Shown in pieces: positions 1 through 13,655 of a DNA stretch of 64,000 nucleotides. The DNA comes from Caprimulgus europaeus (lineage: Eukaryota; Chordata; Aves; Caprimulgiformes; Caprimulgidae), in assembly GCA_907165065.1 (NCBI GenBank), contig OU015529.1, forward strand, positions 9,247,554-9,311,553, read 5' to 3'. The first letter of the stretch is position 1. Every line of letters begins with the position of its first letter. Below the pieces are notes generated by a model. That model was given only the letters and a program-made list of their open reading frames with translations, was not told where the DNA came from and did no database searches. Made by a program: the position numbers and the translations under genes.

Positions 1-287
1 TATGTACATATATACACATTACATATTAAAATAAAATATTGCTGGATAATAAATATTTTACCACCTTTACAGGAAAGAATGCACTATTGTCATATAGACA
101 TAATTTTGAGTCTGATTCTCCATTCCATTATACAAGTCTCCTAAAGTTTACCTTCAAATTAAAGATCTGACCCTGAAGAGATTAATTACAACAGCTTAAG
201 ACTACAGCAATTGAGAGTAAGGCCTGCAGTCTAATTGCAAGTGCAAAGTTATGAACAGTCTTGTTATTCCTTGTTATACAACACACA

Positions 288-394
288 TTAATTTAATATA
301 AATAAAAAATTAATACCATTTTTCTTAATAATTTTATTATAAATATTAGTTATATTAATTAAATTGTTAAATTAAATAATTAATTTTTTTCTTA
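288..394. repeat. AT-rich low-complexity block
   Basis: About 107 bases made almost only of A and T, with repeated TTAATTAA-like and AAATTAAAT-like words. There is no clear period; it is low-complexity DNA within the intron. Confidence 0.7.
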
Positions 395-3300
395 CAACTA
401 TCATTAAATCCATAAATGATTTCTGGTGGTGTATACCTTCATAAAAATTAACCTGTCTCAAAAATACCCCAAGAAATGCTTCCTAGCCTGAATCAATTAA
501 AAGCCCAAAATCTTATTTTGTGGACATGCTCAAATTTCATTTCTTTCTACAACACTCCTACTTTGCAGAGAGTGACCTCCTTAGAGAGAGTTTCTTTCAA
601 ATCCCACCTCAAGCAAATACTTCTGCAAGTACGTGGAACCTCTGAACTGAGTTCATTATCCACACAGCTTCTGAAAATTACTTTCTGAAGAAGTCTATTG
701 CCCCCTTCCCAAACTTCAACGTGATTAATTCAATGAGCAAATATATATAGTATACATGCAGACATCACACGTATCCACACGGCTATGCGATTTTCTCTTT
801 GCTGCCTGAGCAAATAACTTTGGAGTTATAAAGCAAATGTGCACACAAAAGTCTAAAGAACTGCACAACTGAATCTGGACCAAATAAAATTCAACATAAG
901 GGGAAAATTTAAATAAAAAAACCAAAACCACAACTAAAAATCCTTCTGATATTCTTAAGTACAGACAATATCCTCCAACACTCTCACACCTGTATCAAAA
1001 AATCCACCCTTAAGATTCACAGCAGCAAGCAGGCCAGATTTATGCAGCCTGTAACCAAGCTACCATTGAAATCTCGTGCAGGTATGCCTGAAACAGTATT
1101 ACTGGCTCATTCTGTTGAGCACATGCACAAATAAAAACATGTAATGATAGCATGTATTGACCAGAATATACAACTTCTGCACAGCAATATGCTTTCACAC
1201 AAATCTGCTGATCTCAGTTCCATAATTCCCTTCAGAGCCATGGTTTGCAGGCTCCTAGACATTTCCATTCAGATTTTTAACAGCATTTTCCACTTTTCCC
1301 TGGAAGCAGTGATAAGATATTTTAGACTAGAATGTCTTCTTAACTGTAAAGCAAGTATGTTCTACCATGGGGAATGTAATAAGCAAAGAACAGAGACTTC
1401 AATGAGGATGATTAGCTGCAGTTAAAAATAGAAACAAACAGAAAAAAAGGCATCCTATCATTTACACTATCTTATCAGAACACTTATATTTCATGAACAC
1501 ATGAACACTGAGGATGAGCTTGCATATCTTACAGGCTGACATCATCTCAGAAAGCCTATTAAATAATTCTGGTCTGCTAAAAACAAACAAAAAAGAAAAA
1601 AAAATTGAGAGAAAGACTCAAAAATATAATGAGAAAGTTCTCAACAGGAAAGAAACCCCCAAAAGCTGCTTTTTTCATTAATTTGTAGATTTTTAAACAT
1701 AGGATACCTGAAAATTTCCTTCATCAAATGGTGTTTTATTCAAAAGAAGTATGCCTTCAAGTACCACCAGAATAAGTGACACTATACACTGAAGTCTAAG
1801 CCTCCAACAGTGTAACTGTGAGAACAAAGACGATTTCCTCTACTAAAGATCTTGCACAGCTTATGCTCATACTCACCAAAACTAGGAAATGTTTGTTTTG
1901 TCATTCTCCCAACCACAAAGCATAATAATTTACCTCCATACACAGTGAATTCCATACAGACAAGAAGGAAACTTGTAGATTATTGTTACAACATAAACCA
2001 GAGTATCACACATTGCATGGTGCTTTCCTTGATCATCATAGAAAGAAAGACTAAGTCTTAATTGCTGTATTTAAAAATAAGGAGTCTGATTAAGCATGTT
2101 CTTCATCTGCTTTGGTCTTCATTAGCAGATAGAACTAAGAAGAGTCAAATTTACCAGGATATTTTTTAAAAAAAAGTGACTGTGAAGAGCAACAGGTCAT
2201 GTGGCAAAGAACCGCATAAGACTCTTTAAAAGGAATGTCCTTAGGAGGTAAGAATTTAACCATTTTTTTTTAACAATAGTTGATAAGGCTTTTTAAGATC
2301 TTTACTGAATATGACCTCAAAATTAGCAAGACAATGCAAAAGAAAAATTCAGAGGAAAATGTTCTCAACTTCCACTTCAGTTTGACACTGCAAGCCTCCA
2401 TCATTCCAAAAGAATTTAACACACACCAGCTCTGCTTCCCAGTCCTCCTGCTACTTTAAAATGCAGGCAATCGAAATCAGTGTGATAGTTTAACCCTAGT
2501 CTAACTTTAAAGGAACATTCTGCTTACGTTCAGCTGCGTGTCACCTCAGAGTTTTATGTTAGAGAACAGATTTCTGAATGCATACAAACCCCAGAAGTGG
2601 TAAGTGCACTTCAAGGATGTATATAAAATTGAAAATAAAATAATCCAGCAATGTCGCTGTTAATGAACAGCTTTTGTGAATTCATACATCAAGCTGCAGT
2701 TTGCTTGTTCCATACCTCCCTCCCACCCCCTTTAAAAACAAGAAGACAGACCAACTATAAAGTCAGTTGAGCTTTGATGTCCTGGCTCATTTGAATGGAG
2801 GACAACTTTCAAGATCAATTCTCTAAGTATTCATCAACCTCTAACCTGCACTGTCCCTTATACCTTCATTAACAGAGGCTCCCCATATACTCACTGAATG
2901 ACACAGAATATGTGTTTGCAACAGTCAGTCTAAAATACCATCACAAAACTCCTCAGCTACGTATCCATACCTGGGTAAGCTTCCTCTCCTCCTCAATATC
3001 TGATTATGTTACATAGTAAAAGTCTCTGAGAAAACAAAGCACTTCAATCTGTAGTGTGAATTTACAGAAAAATAAAGTACTATCTGAAAACAATTCAGTC
3101 CTCCTAAAATGAGGACTGAGACGGAATTACAGAAAATTGTATCCACTCTCAAGCTTCCATTCGATTTCAGCCGCTTGTTACATTACTTTAGACAATCACA
3201 CAGCTTCTGGTTTCCAGCATTTTAAACAGCTCACAAGGTGTCTGTTTCTCAAGGCCGCTGTGATAACTAGCTACCCAGTATACAGGAGTGTAGAGGTAAG

Positions 3301-6300
3301 TAGTTCTTTGAATATAGGTAGGAGGGTTTTTTTGCCAGGAGAATTAAAATACTATAAGCAATTTGGAAATTAAAAACTCTAGAAAACTGTGTCATTTTTA
3401 TTTTAGTGATACGCTATTAAAAATATCCAGGAAAAAACCCACAAAGTTTTAAATACAAATGTTCTGGACTTAATACTTTTATCAGCATTAGGTCTTAGAA
3501 AACATCTGCAAAAATATTTTCTAACACAGCTGTCGACATGATATTACAGCTGCGCACACAAGTGCAAATGTGGATGTTTTCAAAAGCAGCTGTTTGTTTG
3601 CCCAGTATTTGTCATTTTTCAAGAACACCTTTGAGCTGCTGTTCAAGGGTTTAAGTCGGCCTTTAGAAAAGTCTCAGTTGACTTAGGAAACAAACATTAC
3701 AGAACTGCTGATAGAGAGAACTACAGGAGCACACAGCTTCATTCAATCCCAGGCAGTTCTATGATACTTCCTATGAAGCACAGATCCGTTCCCTCTTTCC
3801 CATAAATGCTTTGGTACTTCTTGCACGTACCACCAATATATTTGATTATCAAGTATCCTCCAAAGTTCATTCATAAACTGTGCTCACACACAAACATGAA
3901 TGTGAGTTATTTTGTGTTCGTTTTGGTTGCACTGATTTGGCTTTGCTTTGTGAGAAATAGATACTTTTACACACACTTACTGTCTAGATTCAGAAAAGAA
4001 TAATTAAAGGTGCAAATTATCCTACAGTTTGATTACTCAGCATTTCACTTTTACTAATAAAACTGGAACTATCAAGTATTCCTTTATATAAGTTAGTGTA
4101 TCAAAGCTTTCTTGAGCTTTGAAAGCTGAGATGCATATCAAGAAAATTAAGCTTACCATATTTTATTCACCACTACCATCCACTACAAAAAGGGAAGTAT
4201 TTTCAAAAAAGAAAGTATTTTAAACTGCAGCATGACTAGCAGGATCTTTTTCTAGTTCATTTATCCCTGTCCTTGGATCTGGGGCAAGGGCAGCAGTGCC
4301 TCATGGTTTACATACACCTTGAACTGAAAGTTTCAGCAAAGCTCGCTATAGTATTTAAGGACTTTACTTACCCCAGCTCCCCTCCCAGGTTTTTGACCAA
4401 AATAATTGCTACTCACACTTTACTGATGCAACTGACAGGGCAGATAGTTCATATCTGACCCTTTTGTGATACTTGATTGTTCTTCAGATCTACCTCTTGC
4501 ATCCCAACAGTTACACGATGTACCCACCATGATCCATTTTTTCATTGGAGGTAAATTATTAGCGCTCGAGGTAACGGAGAACAAGCTGAAAACTCAGAAC
4601 CATGGGAACAAACATATCTATGTATTAAATAAAAGTGCATGCCTATAATAAAAATCTGCATTTATAAAGACTGGATCCAGACTCACAATTCTGTAACAAC
4701 AGAATATAATCATCCTACAAATTAGCAATGCACAGTTCTTTGAGAATGATATAGAAATGCAATGACTACCATAGACCATTATATGCACACAAGTAGAGCA
4801 GTAATATTCAAAATATTTGCGAAGTACTAGAGCGTATCACAGTATTTTTTTAATAAAATTAAATTTAACATTGGGGGTGAGGTCTTATTGGGTGGGGTGT
4901 CACCTTCTGAAATAAAATCTTATTGGGGACTTGGACAACATATAATTTTTTTTCCAAAAATTATTTTAAATAAGAGAACAATTTATTGCCCAAGTATTCT
5001 GCAAGAATACAGACTGCTTGCAAGCTTTAGATGCTTCTGACCTAATGAGGAAGCAGTTTTACTGACCTATTTGAGATACATGGCAGAGCTTGGATAACAG
5101 TGCCTCATGCCACAGTATTTATCACATTCAAGGAAGAAATACATTCTCTAAAAATTGTACCTAGCTCATTAGCTGTCCCTCGTCATTACAGTCGTGGGTC
5201 ACCTCAAGTATTTAACCTCACAGGAAGTGTTATTTCCTTTTTTACACATGAGACACTGAAGCACATAAATTATGGAACAAATCCATAAGAAAACATAGAC
5301 ACTGAGTCTCATTTTCTGTCTCTGCATCCAATCTTTAAGTACTGCAGTACTTATTCCGTTGCCAGGTAATCCTAGAATATCATGGCTTTAAAATTCCCTG
5401 CCCAAATCATATGCTGCTTTAAAATATGTTTAAAAAAAATTCCACAGCTAGCTTGTTTCTAAATATCATTAGTATCAACAACTAGATATTTTGCCATCAT
5501 ATGATGGTAGTAACACATTACCATGATTCAAACAGATTCTCGTAATCCATAAGCTCTAAATTTTGGGAAAGCTTTTACAATATATTTCTTTTTCACAAAA
5601 TGTTGCTTTAGCAAAGGATTTAAGATGTTTACACTAAAATAGTCTATAGAACTGGTGGCTAAATTACTTTTCAGAGTTCTAAAAGCTTTAGGTTTGAAGT
5701 CTCCTGCAGACAGAAAAAGCACAGCTTTTGCACCTTGTGAATGAACACGGAGTAACAGGCAGCGCTGAGCTCAGTTCCACCACTTCTCAATACAGTCTTG
5801 GAGCTCTGAAATCAGTGCAGCTCTTATGTTCACTCATTAGGTTTTCAATAACATATAGGGCAACCTATAATACTAGTTTGAAAATTCCCACTGTTGACCC
5901 ACCTCATATGAACACATACACCTTGTTTATAGCTTACTATTTATTACTGTTAACAGCTGCAGTTCACTGGAACACCCATATTTTCAGGTATCATCATCAT
6001 TTATTCCTCCTTACATCAACTTCATAGCATGTTCTCCAAGATTAGACTATACAGCTAATAATATATTCCATGGACACTGACAGATAGTTATTCCTCAATA
6101 ATATACGAGTTTTTCAATGTATTTTTTCATTGTCTATGTAGTAGTGGTTTAAAGTAAGGTGTTTTGGTTTTTTTTTCACCAGCACTTCAGTTAGTATGTG
6201 TAAGAATATCCCAAGAATATTTCTGTAGCATTTCATATTACCTCCTACTTTTTCTGCCCACATTTTGATACAATTAAATCATTTTTTTAGTGCAGTGTGA

Positions 6301-7637
6301 TAAATTGATCTCTCAAAAAATACTCATACTCATTTTGAAAAGATGACATGAACTGTGATAAAGCCTTCCAAAATATGATCATTATGCCTTCTTTTCAGTT
6401 AAGGGAAGTAAGAGATACACAGTGTAAGGCTATTTATTTGACAAATTAAATTAAAAACACAATAAATATTAAATGCTATAACCTGTACAGGTATTTATGT
6501 ATCATAAACCATAAGTTTATGGATAGACTTAAGCAACCCTTTGATACAACTGAGTTTTTTACATGCCCATAGCAATGGCAACCAGCACTGGTGCTGTCTG
6601 AAGGTGTGACAGGGTCATTAGCCACCTGTTATCACACTTATTTTCTTACTTAATGAACTGCTTAGTCTGCAAACAAAGTAAACTCCAGAATCCATCAGCC
6701 CTTTGCCTAGTTTGCATTTGGATTCATTTCTACAGATGGTCTCAGACTTACACACAGAAAGGGACTCTAGACATGGGAACTATGGGGACTCTCATGGGCT
6801 TGAGAGGGAAGAGGGGTGTTTCTAAAAGAGCATAGCTCCATCCCAAACACATACCTGTGTGCAGTCCCACAATTAAACATCACGCTGAAGAGGGAAAGCT
6901 GTGTTCTCTTCACAGACTAGTTTGAGAAAAGCAGGGCCACACATCAATCACTTGGTACTGAGGATGTCACCACTCTGAGAAGACTTGTGAGGCAGAAAAT
7001 AATGGACTGAGCTGCCAGCACAGTGCCAAGCTGAGCAGTGTTCTCTGCAGCTGCAAGCAGCGGGACACCAAGCAGCAGGGGACAAGTTACTCTGCTTCTG
7101 CATTTCACCAGTACAACCGTTCCCAAAAGACAAGTGTCTCATTCTGGCATTCATAGCTCAAGAATGCTGATAAAATGTGGAAGGTCAAAACCAAAAGAGT
7201 GATTAAGGATGGAAGAACTTGTTTTATGTTGAGACAACTCAAGGAGCACTCCTCCTCCATTCTCAGCGAGGAAAAGGTGACAATGTTTTCACCCATACAG
7301 GAACACAATTCTGACATACCGACAACTCTGCAATGAAGGCACGACTCAAAACACAACTCAGACAAAAAATGAGGTAGGGTAGATTTCCTGGATAGCGGGA
7401 TTAAGCATTTGGCTTTGCTGGTTATTAAAAACAGTAAAGATAACTCACTAATCAAAGAATCTTGGAAAGTCTATAACAGACTTTCAGTTGCTAGAACTGT
7501 CTTCAGACATGTACAGATGCTTTTCTAACACATTAATTCAGAGCTTTCCTACAGCCTGCATAAGGCAAGGTGTAAGAATAGGTAATTGGAGAGTTCATTT
7601 CTGGTCTTGTCTATGAAAATCCATAGAAACCATTCAG

Positions 7638-7726
7638 ATGGTTAATGGTGGCTTTGTAGTGTTAGGTTAACAGTTGGACTCAATTTGAAGGGTCTTTTCC
7701 AACCTAAATGATTCTATGATTCTATA
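7638..7726 (+). mobile_element. CR1 LINE 3' tail fragment
   Basis: Contains GTTAGGTTAACAGTTGGACT, then GGTCTTTTCCAACCTAAATG and a terminal ATTCTATGATTCTATA. This is the standard avian CR1 3' end with its short terminal repeats instead of poly(A). Only the last 90 or so bases are present, which is a typical 5' truncation. It is the only clear transposon remnant in this part of intron 1. Confidence 0.85.
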
Positions 7727-10700
7727 TAGGAAGCATTAAACAACAAAAAAAAAAATAAACCTTGATAAAATATTTTTTTTAAGTTTTGAAAAAGATTCCT
7801 TTCAAAAAACACTTTTCAGTGCAGATTGTTTAGCTTATAAGAGGAGTTTAGTACGCTTGTACGGCTTATGCTTCTACATTGCAAAACAAGATTTGAATTT
7901 AAAAAGTATTCCTTACAAATTCAAAATATCTTTATCATACAAACTATCAATGTATTTTAAAATGTTAATACAGACAGAGAATAAGTCACATTGGAAGAAA
8001 TATTTTTCACAGCATCACCAGTAAAATCAATTTAAATAAACACATTTTATAAGGATAAAATAATAACCACAGATGTTTCCACTAATTTAATTACATTAAC
8101 ATTCATTTCTTGGCTTATAAAAAGGCAATTTGCAGGTGTGAAATCTCACACACATTTACACTGATGTCAATAGGAATAATTATGCTTATGTCTTGAAACA
8201 GACACAGGCCGTGCTGGTGACACAGGCAGTTTTGCAACCGATAGCCTGACTCAGGACTTCACCCTCTCTAACAGAGGTTGCACCAGTTTAATAAGGATGT
8301 TGTTTCACACTAAAGTTCAGGCAAACTAAGTCTGTACCATTCCTAAAAGGGACAATTTTCTCATCCTCACTTGCTTGTTCTGCTACCTCCTCTGGGTCAG
8401 CAAGAGACTTATGTAAGTGAAGTAACATGAGGAAACAGAACTGGTTTAAAGAAAAAGTTGTCTAGGAGGTGTGGAGAGATGTTCCTGCTGATACTTTTCA
8501 ACTTTCAGCAGGAACATTAGCACTTAGGTAAGAAGCAGAAAGATGTAACTGAAGAGAAGCATGAAAGAAAGTCACCCCTTTTCATAGCAGCTGGAACTTC
8601 AACTGGCTGCAGCTAAAACTGTCTGCTAAAGAAAATTTATTTAGACCTATGTATAGTTCCAAAGAAGATTCAATAGATTCTAAAGAATCCATAAATAAGA
8701 TTATTGTTCATTTACAGTCTGCAATTTAAGGACGCTTTCCTTGTACGAGTCATTCTGCAGACAGCAGAATCCAGAGGTTTAGATAGAAATAAGGATTTTG
8801 CCTGGAATAAGAAAATTTTAACAATTTTAATTTAGTTTTGAAGGTTCTTGTACTTGGAAATTGTTTTGTCCTTGAAGAATGCAGAATCTTTTATAGGAGC
8901 TCTAGAAATTAAGGAGAGCGTGCAGAAGGTAATTTTGAAGTGCAGGAAGAACATCTGGAGACAATGTTTGATAATCAAGCAGAACAATTTGCTCTTACTC
9001 TCTCCATAACAACGAGATATCTAGGACTAGGCAAAAGAGAATAACTGAAGTGTAGGTACTCAAGGGTGCTCAGCTATCCTGCACAGGCTGCTTTGTTACA
9101 TATGCCAGTTGGGACTCTTAGGTTAGCAAGTAAATTATAAACATCTTTACACAACCTACTTTTTTAAAGACAGCATTTTAGAAGACTGGACATTTCCAGT
9201 AATTCAGGTATTCAAAAACTTAAGAGGAAGAGAAGTTTCATGCACAATTTTTTCTCTAAAGCTTTTCCACATGCCAGTGTACAAACCAGAACTAGAGAAA
9301 GGGGTAACTTTTTGCCCCAACCTGAAGGAAACTTTTTTTTTCCCTTCTCAAAAGAGATTCTGTGAGCAGCAAAACTAATGAAACCTGTTTTCCTGTAGTG
9401 CTGCATCTCAAGATTGATTGACTTTGACATCTATATACGTAGAAGCTGTGACTGCAGCTTTTCCTGCAGTTGGGCCATTCATAATGTTTGTCTCTCTGAA
9501 TTCCCTGGAGTCTCCCAACACAACTGATTCAGGCAGCCTTTCCCTCTTCCTGCTGCCCAAACTCATATCATCATGAAAACTGTAACTGACCAACAAATTC
9601 AAAGGTATAGGACAGGGGAAGAAAAAGTGGCAGATGTAACATTAAAAGTTTCATTTCCTTGATAAATCAATCTACCCAAATAAAACCAGACACTGCGTTT
9701 TATGCTTGTGTTTTTGTTTACATCTTGAGAACTGCACTGTTTGAAGCTCCCTGCTATAAAAACAGAACCTGCTTGCCCTTTGGCTTTCTTATCCTTTCAC
9801 CTGTCTCCCACAGACAGACAAATGGAATTCCTTTCCCCTCTCATTATAAATAATTTTCCCTTTTTTATTTTGTTAAAAAATAAAGCTTTTGCATTCTGTC
9901 ACAGAACAGAAGGGAAGAAAAAAAGGAAATAAGTTGGAATTGCATCCTGAACAGAGAGTAATTTACTGTCAGGCAGAGATGAGGCCTAGATCATTCTGAA
10001 AAGTGACTGGCATGGATGTGAATACAATGCACTAAGAATAACAACACTTCCACTTATATAAATCAGTTACCATATGCTTCACAATATAAGGAATAAATAC
10101 AAAAGCTGATAAATAAGAGTAATAAAACAGTGCGAGAGAATCTTCCTGTTCATTTTTCCCCCCCCATCCACCCTTCTTTCATCCAGTTCAGAGCAACACT
10201 TACAAAGTAGTCTACTTACTCAGTATTCCTCCTACAGGGAAAAGGCAAGGTTACCATAGTATTGTAAATTAATTTTGACACCTACTTACTAAGATTGATC
10301 AATTATTTGTGATGTCTCTCTGCTATGTTGTTATTTCTCAGTCTAGAAAAGAAATAAAACAAAGCCCAAAACACTACACATCTCTCACCAAAGAATTAAT
10401 GGTCCCAAGTTACCCCTAGGTAGAGTATTTTTTTTTTTAAGATGATGTTTCTTATCCTTGCTAATGGAAGTCACTCATTCCTAGAAGATCGAAAATAATC
10501 ATATTTCACTTATATGAATAAAAATAAAGACCCTTTTATTTTTATATGTTTTAAGCCCAAAAATATTCTAGTGACAGAAAACAGGCTTTACACTTGCCTA
10601 AATTAGGTCATTATAAATTCAGTTTTAATCTTGCAAAATATAGACACTCCCAGGCACTTCAAACTGCTGAAAAACTTTGAAACAATGTAAGTGTTTAGAA

Positions 10701-13365
10701 TAATACACAATGTTCTATTAACAGATGTATAGATTATATCTACAGCTCATAAACAAATGGTTGATGCAGTTATAATAGCCAAACATACTTTTCAATCTTT
10801 ATGTCATTCTGAAACATTCTTCATAATAATTCTTATGGACAGAAGCAACTGCTGCAAAAGTGATAAACACTCAACAAAACCTGTCAAATGAAAGTACCAC
10901 TGCTGCAAAAGCTCAGCCATGGCTGCCTGTATATAAAGCAGATATTCACAGATGAACAGAAACAGCATGCAAATGTTCCCAGAGAATAAGTCAAAAGATC
11001 AGTTTCCACAGAAGTCAAAGGTTTTCAATCACCCAGCCATAATGCAGACCAACATTCATTTTCCAACTCTTCAGTTTGAAATTTGTAGGCTTGACTCATC
11101 ACCCATTCAACACCCATCTCAATTTTCAGGGTTCAAAATGCAACCAACCCGAGTTGCTGCTTGCATTGTAAGATATATTAACATATTTCATGCCATCCCT
11201 AACTCAGATGATGTGAAAAGCTTTAAATCTTAGAATGCTTATTTTTATTGCACAGTATATTTTGCTTTTAAGAATAAAGATTAAAGATGTGCTCTCAAAG
11301 ATACCACTATGAACACATCCTCGGTAAAAAAAAAAAAAAGAGGTCTCCAACATAATAGAAACTGCTTACTTCCACAATAAAAATCATAATGCAAGCACCA
11401 CTCATTTCTAAAGCTAAGCATGAAATAATATAAAGGGATTAACAAGGAATCTATTCTGATTTCACTGAAACTCCTAACAGCACATCGATTAACCACTGTG
11501 TTAGCTTAGCTCACAAGAGATGCCCTTTCAACACTCAGGCAGAACTTCCTCTAGGTGGGGATGGATTATTAACTTTCTACCAGAAGTGAAAATGTAACCA
11601 CTGTGCCTCCTTACACAACAAATACAACCAATGTAAGGAAACATAAATGTTCGTACAGATAATCAAGGAAATAGCTGTTAGGACTGGATAAAGGCTCCAG
11701 TGACCATTCAGAGAATACACTAATGCACATCTAGCTTTTTAAAAAAATGAAAATTTGCTTCAGCCCTTGCACTATTAGGGTCTGCTGTGAGTGTGGCATC
11801 AAGGCAAAGGATAGGAGTAATCTCTTTAAAGGAAGGAAATAATAGCTCTGCAAGCCTATCTCCTGCAGATCATCACACACAAAGAAGATTCACCTGGGCC
11901 TCCCCTCCTCACTCTCAATCCCTATGCAATCACCCCATTGTTCCACAGCACAGAGCAGGACAGACCCCAAATACTCAACACGCACAGGCAACAAATGACC
12001 AACTTTAAAATCTTATTACAAAGTTCATACAGGGATAAGATGTATTACATTTGCCTTATATTACCTTCATAGCTCTGTTATAATCTTATTGATAGACTAA
12101 TCCACCAAATATTAGCAGTGAATTGTTTCTTTCTCTGCAGCATGTACATTATTTCAGCCAACATGTCTCACTCCCAGCTACTCAACTTCTCAAGCTAACA
12201 AGTTACTGGCTTTACTTTTTCTTTATTTAGGGATGAGTAACCTCGGATTAATGTTTAAAAGAGATGAAAATAATACATCTTAATTTTAGTACTCCAAACA
12301 ACAACAACAAAAAAACTTAAATACAATTTAAAATAGACAGTTATTTATACTTTTACCTATTAAAGTACTTTCCAAAGAGAGATTCTGAATTCTGTAAGAC
12401 ACATCCTCACCAATATATAGTTATTAGCTAGATATTAGAATGCTTTCCAGCTGTACATGTCAATATACTTTATTAATAAATAGAGTTCCCACTTTTAAGG
12501 GGTGTTTTATAAGGGAACAAAATTAGATGTCTTGTCCAAGGTTATAAATAACAGCAAACAGTGGTCTTCACAGCCCATCTTTATACTGATACCAAAGAGG
12601 GCGGGGAAGAAGTGACAGCCCTATAAATTAAGTCTTCTTTTCCACCACACATAGAAAAGCAAGCGTCAGAGTGTGCTTCCTTCTCACTGATCAATGACTC
12701 TGTATCACATCCACTTTTAAGAATGAGAAGGTAGTTCGAGCTTTACTGACCACTCCTTTGCAAAAAAAACCAAAAAACCCAATGTTATTGTTTTACATTT
12801 ACCTCTCTCTCCTCTCCTGCAAACCTTGTCATGAGTGATGTAAATTTCAGTGAGTTACACTGAATGTTGTCCTGAATGTGCCTGACTAATGCCCACTTAG
12901 CTTTAGCTAACACTTGTGTTACTTGAAACACTTAAACACTTGAAAGAAAGGGAGGAAGACTGAAACTGGCAAAACACTTTCACTCTCCAGAGGGAAAAAG
13001 TAATTCAAATCCACTCCTCGGGTAGCCCCACGAAGCGCACATGCCATTTCCTTGACACTTCCAGAAGGGACAGCATCGACACAGCTTTAGGCTGATCTCT
13101 CCCGGTCCCTCAGTTCCCACCAAGTGGAGCAGCCTATTTTCAGCACTAAGTTCGCAGGTACAATTTTCCATCGGAGGACTGATGCGTCCTGTGCTTTTAG
13201 AGGGAGGGACCATGAGGTGGAGGAGCCTATTTCATCCTTAACTTCGGTCACATACTTCCACCACACATGAACAAAATCATAGGAGACACCAGCGAAAAAA
13301 CAGGAAAGTGAAAACGACAGGAAAAGGGTGCAGAGAGGAGAAAAAGGGAATCGTAATAAGCAGAG

Positions 13366-13371
13366 ACTTAC
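13366..13371 (-). other. ATRNL1: Splice donor of ATRNL1 exon 1
   Basis: Read on the minus strand, the exon ends TTCAA and the intron opens GTAAGT, an ideal U1-binding donor. Splitting the Lys codon after AA (phase 2) fits the conserved GRFK-L junction of the family. Reading through the donor gives a stop codon almost at once. Confidence 0.92.
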
Positions 13372-13655
13372 TTGAACCTGCCCTGGCAATGTTGGCACTG
13401 GTCTCCCACCCAGCCCTGGTCGCAGACACAGGTGGAGTTGACACAATGACCCGAGAAGCAGGAGATTTTGTCGCAGGACTTGGACTGGGACACCTGGGCA
13501 TAAAGGGCCAGGTACAAGAAGGCGTAGAAGAGCAGCCAGCTTTTCACATCCAGCAGCGAGGAGAAGCAGCAGCAGCAGGAGGGGGGGAAAGGTCTCCAGG
13601 CGCCCAGGGGCGCGGGGGCAGCTCCCGCTCTCCTCCCCGCGCTGCCCGGGTCCAT
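13372..13655 (-). CDS. ATRNL1: ATRNL1 (attractin-like 1), coding exon 1
   Basis: First coding exon of attractin-like 1, a large single-pass membrane glycoprotein of the attractin family (EGF, CUB, kelch, PSI, C-type lectin and laminin-EGF modules, then a transmembrane helix and short tail; the relative ATRN acts with melanocortin signalling). Visible here are about 94 residues. A low-complexity Ala/Gly/Pro N-terminus is followed by a four-Cys run (27-30), then a hydrophobic segment at about residues 40-53 (WLLFYAFLYLALYA). The first EGF-like module has Cys at 61, 66, 71, 76, 78, 87 and 90 and the core STCVCDQGWVGDQCQHC. From memory, the stretch from SWLL through CQHCQGRFK matches mammalian ATRNL1 far better than ATRN. 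I chose the ATG at 13,655 because it has A at -3 and G at +4 and gives an N-terminus close to the human one (MDPG against METG). An in-frame ATG at 13,673 has C at -3 and would add six residues. The exon ends in phase 2 at a GTAAGT donor; exon 2 (CUB domain) is outside the window. Confidence 0.93.
13565..13579 (-). repeat. ATRNL1: Short CTG/CAG run coding a Cys tract in ATRNL1
   Basis: Four to five tandem triplets (AGCAGCAGCAGCAG on the plus strand) are read on the minus strand as TGC codons, giving the CCCC run at residues 27-30, just before the hydrophobic segment. The corresponding human region, from memory, is a Gly run, so this looks like an independently evolving low-complexity stretch. 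Confidence 0.75.

Larger units (their letters stand above)
1..13371 (-). other. ATRNL1: ATRNL1 intron 1, 5' part
   Basis: Everything left of the exon 1 donor is the start of the first intron, which continues beyond the window. It is AT-rich and holds no recognisable exon: the expected exon 2 sequence (LTEPSGYLTDG..., the CUB start) is not among its minus-strand frames. The only interspersed repeat I recognise is one short CR1 3' tail near 7.64 kb. There is an extremely AT-rich stretch near 0.29-0.39 kb. A slightly GC-richer patch at about 6.85-7.15 kb is of unknown origin. Confidence 0.8.

Noticed and set aside
6850-7455. Possible solo LTR or other viral fossil in the GC-richer patch of intron 1
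   Set aside because: No paired TG...CA ends, polyadenylation signal in the right place or target duplication could be seen. No retroviral or LTR element is supported anywhere in the window.
13372-13655. Exon assigned to ATRN rather than ATRNL1
   Set aside because: The hydrophobic segment and following VSQSK...CQHCQGRFK match ATRNL1 as I recall it. ATRN has a Leu-rich leader and a different first EGF sequence.
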